A DNA stretch of 7,497 nucleotides from Bacteroidota bacterium. GTDB taxonomy: Bacteria; Bacteroidota; Bacteroidia; Chitinophagales; Chitinophagaceae. The stretch lies in NCBI GenBank assembly GCA_018267795.1, contig JAFDXS010000105.1, positions 1-7,497 on the forward strand, in the 5' to 3' direction. This document shows positions 5,287 through 7,497 of the stretch, piece by piece (the first letter of the stretch is position 1; every line of letters starts with the position of its first letter). Below the pieces are notes generated by a model. The model did no database searches, was not told the DNA's origin, and saw only the letters and a list, made by a program, of their open reading frames with translations. The position numbers and the translations under genes are program-made.

Positions 5287-7497
5287 ATGGCTATACCACA
5301 AAAACGAACCGCAGCCGGCCGCGTTAACTTCGGCAAGATCCACGACGTAGCAGATACGCCAGATCTTTTGGCCATTCAGCTTCAATCGTTTCAGGATTTC
5401 TTCCAATTGGAAACTACGCCTGATAAGCGTGATAATGAAGGCTTGTTCCGAGTGTTTAAGGAAAATTTTCCTATCACTGACACCCGTAACATCTTCGTTC
5501 TGGAATTCCTTGATTATTTCATTGACCCGCCACGCTACACTATTGACGAGTGTATGGAACGCGGACTTACTTACTCAGTACCGCTGAAAGCAAAACTGCG
5601 CCTGAGCTGTAATGATGAAGAGCACGTAGATTTCGAAACTATTGTTCAGGATGTGTTCCTGGGTAATATACCGTACATGACGCCACGCGGTACCTTTGTT
5701 ATCAATGGTGCTGAACGTGTGGTTGTATCTCAGCTTCACCGTTCACCAGGTGTGTTCTTTGGACAGAGCGTACACCCGAATGGTACTAAAATATACAGTG
5801 CACGTGTGATACCATTCAAAGGTGCGTGGATGGAATTTGCTACCGACATCAACAACGTGATGTATGCGTACATTGACCGCAAGAAAAAATTCCCTGTAAC
5901 TACATTGCTTCGTGCAATAGGTTATGAAACAGATAAAGACATACTGGAACTCTTCGGTATGGCGGATGAAGTGAAGACTGACAGGAAAAACCTGGAAGCT
6001 AATATAGGCCGCCGCCTGGCTGCACGCGTACTGCGCAGCTGGACTGAAGACTTTGTGGATGAAGATACCGGTGAAGTAGTAACCATAGAGCGTAACGAAG
6101 TAGTGCTGGAACGTGACAGCACGCTGGATGAAGAAAACGCTGCTATGATAATGGAAATGGGCATACCTACTATCTTCCTGCAGAAGGAAGAAGTAAGTGG
6201 AGACTTCTCTATCATCTACAATACCTTAAATAAGGATACTTCAAACTCTGAACTGGAAGCTGTTCAGCACATCTACCGTCAGCTGCGTGGCTCTGATGCG
6301 CCGGATGATGAAACAGCACGTGGTATCATTGAAAAATTATTCTTCAGTGATAAACGTTATGACCTGGGTGAAGTAGGCCGTTATAAAATCAATCGCAAAC
6401 TGGGATTGGATATTAACCTTGATACGAAAGTATTGAGCAAGGAAGATATCATTTCCATCATTAAATACCTGGTGCGCCTGACGAATGGTAAGGCTGAAAT
6501 AGACGATATCGATCACCTGAGCAACCGTCGCGTACGTACAGTAGGCGAACAGCTGTTTGCACAGTTCGGTGTTGGTCTTGCACGTATGGCGCGTACCATT
6601 CGCGAACGTATGAATGTGCGTGATAATGAAGTGTTTACGCCGATTGACCTGATCAATGCGCGTACACTTTCTTCAGTTATCAACTCATTCTTCGGGACCT
6701 CACAGCTATCACAGTTCCTTGACCAAACCAACCCATTGTCTGAGATCACGCACAAGCGTCGTATCTCTGCCCTCGGTCCCGGTGGTCTGAGCCGTGAACG
6801 TGCAGGCTTCGAAGTACGTGACGTACACTATAGCCACTATGGCCGTCTGTGTACCATTGAAACTCCTGAAGGCCCGAACATTGGTCTTATCTCTACACTT
6901 TGCGTACATGCGCAGATAAATGAAATGGGCTTTATAGAAACACCTTACCGTAAAGTAAAAGATGGTAAAGTGGATCTGAAGCACCAGCATTTCCTGAGTG
7001 CAGAGGAAGAAGACCTGGCTAAGATTGCGCAGGCAAACGTGCCATTGGATGAGAAAGGCAACTTCGTAGAAGATAAAATCAAATCGCGCCAGACAGGTGA
7101 CTTCCCGATACTGGACCGCGAAGAAGTGGAATATATGGACGTGGCACCAAACCAGATAGTTGGTTTGAGTGCGTCGCTGATTCCGTTCCTTGAACATGAT
7201 GATGCCAACCGTGCGCTGATGGGATCGAACATGCAACGCCAGGCTGTACCGCTTATTCGTCCGGAAGTGCCTATAGTAGGTACCGGGCTGGAAGCTAAAG
7301 CTGCCCGCGATGCACGTATACAGATACATGCAGAGGGCAACGGTGTAATAGAATACGTAGATGCTAACGAAATACATGTTCGTTATGATCGCGGTGATAA
7401 AGCACGTCTTGTATCATTTGAAGATGATCTGAAAGTTTATACACTTACCAAGTATAAGAAAACCAACCAAAGCACAAGCATCACCCTTCGCCCATCG
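5287..7497 (+). CDS. rpoB: DNA-directed RNA polymerase beta subunit (3' partial)
   Basis: The first 737 residues of RpoB, the subunit that with beta-prime forms the catalytic core of RNA polymerase, are present; the frame is open to the right edge, so roughly the C-terminal 40 percent is missing. The start ATG gives MAIPQKRTAAGRVNFGKI, and an in-frame stop lies just upstream. Diagnostic segments include the lobe motif (RGTFVINGAERVVVSQLHRS), the rifampicin-binding cluster at about residues 468-500 (FFGTSQLSQFLDQ, then HKRRISALGPGGLSRERAGF) and IETPEGPNIGLI after it. Residues equivalent to E. coli D516, H526 and S531 are D479, H489 and S494, a drug-sensitive type. E. coli M515 and N518 correspond to L478 and T481 here. 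The gene has its own promoter and leader and is not preceded by rplL. It is visibly richer in G and C than the flanking intergenic DNA. Confidence 0.98.
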   Translation, partial: MAIPQKRTAAGRVNFGKIHDVADTPDLLAIQLQSFQDFFQLETTPDKRDNEGLFRVFKENFPITDTRNIFVLEFLDYFIDPPRYTIDECMERGLTYSVPLKAKLRLSCNDEEHVDFETIVQDVFLGNIPYMTPRGTFVINGAERVVVSQLHRSPGVFFGQSVHPNGTKIYSARVIPFKGAWMEFATDINNVMYAYIDRKKKFPVTTLLRAIGYETDKDILELFGMADEVKTDRKNLEANIGRRLAARVLRSWTEDFVDEDTGEVVTIERNEVVLERDSTLDEENAAMIMEMGIPTIFLQKEEVSGDFSIIYNTLNKDTSNSELEAVQHIYRQLRGSDAPDDETARGIIEKLFFSDKRYDLGEVGRYKINRKLGLDINLDTKVLSKEDIISIIKYLVRLTNGKAEIDDIDHLSNRRVRTVGEQLFAQFGVGLARMARTIRERMNVRDNEVFTPIDLINARTLSSVINSFFGTSQLSQFLDQTNPLSEITHKRRISALGPGGLSRERAGFEVRDVHYSHYGRLCTIETPEGPNIGLISTLCVHAQINEMGFIETPYRKVKDGKVDLKHQHFLSAEEEDLAKIAQANVPLDEKGNFVEDKIKSRQTGDFPILDREEVEYMDVAPNQIVGLSASLIPFLEHDDANRALMGSNMQRQAVPLIRPEVPIVGTGLEAKAARDARIQIHAEGNGVIEYVDANEIHVRYDRGDKARLVSFEDDLKVYTLTKYKKTNQSTSITLRPS

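Noticed and set aside
6688..6790. Rifampicin-resistance substitutions in rpoB
   Set aside because: The residues equivalent to E. coli D516, H526 and S531 are all unchanged; the L and T at positions 515 and 518 could be lineage differences and I have no basis to call them resistance changes.
6709..7377. Minus-strand open frame of 222 codons
   Set aside because: It is antisense to the well-conserved rpoB coding region and its product has no family features.
1..7497. CRISPR array, insertion sequence, tRNA or rRNA genes
   Set aside because: I saw no regularly spaced repeats, no transposase-like protein or terminal repeats with target duplications, and no tRNA or rRNA-like sequence.

Overview
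The window looks like a chromosomal segment of a Bacteroidota bacterium, most likely in the Chitinophagales (the order is an inference from general protein flavour). Four things support this: the sequence of the RNA polymerase beta subunit; a match to the Bacteroidota promoter consensus (TTTG, 19 nt, TANNTTTG) upstream of it; very AT-rich gene starts without a Shine-Dalgarno sequence on most other genes; and several small lipoproteins with FASC-KK type signal sequences.

Layout. Positions 1-1383 (+) hold the C-terminal part of a polytopic GT39/ArnT-like membrane glycosyltransferase with a TPR-like tail; its N-terminus lies outside the window. A long block of minus-strand genes follows (4832 down to 1441). 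Read in the direction of transcription it holds a secreted C-type-lectin-like protein without structural cysteines, then four small lipoproteins of 72-83 aa (4179-3952, 3727-3476, 3327-3109, 3059-2820). After these come a 310-aa MauE/DoxX-like membrane protein fused to a C-terminal thioredoxin domain (2767-1835) and a small single-span membrane protein (1659-1441). Clear factor-independent terminators follow the first and second lipoprotein genes, so the block is several transcription units. A 454-bp AT-rich intergenic region (4833-5286) separates this block from rpoB, which starts at 5287 (+) and runs off the right edge (737 codons present).

Most interesting points. (1) The four lipoproteins appear to be one diverged paralogous family. 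Each has the lipobox cysteine plus four further cysteines in the arrangement C-x-C, then 26-28 residues, C, then 11-16 residues, C. They sit directly upstream of a membrane-bound CGC/CPHC thiol oxidoreductase. A natural hypothesis is that they are folded by, or are redox partners of, this enzyme; the sequence does not prove it. (2) rpoB is not preceded by rplL here. It has its own consensus promoter and a leader of about 130 nt with a long stem followed by a U-rich run, suggesting independent control of rpoB, possibly by attenuation.
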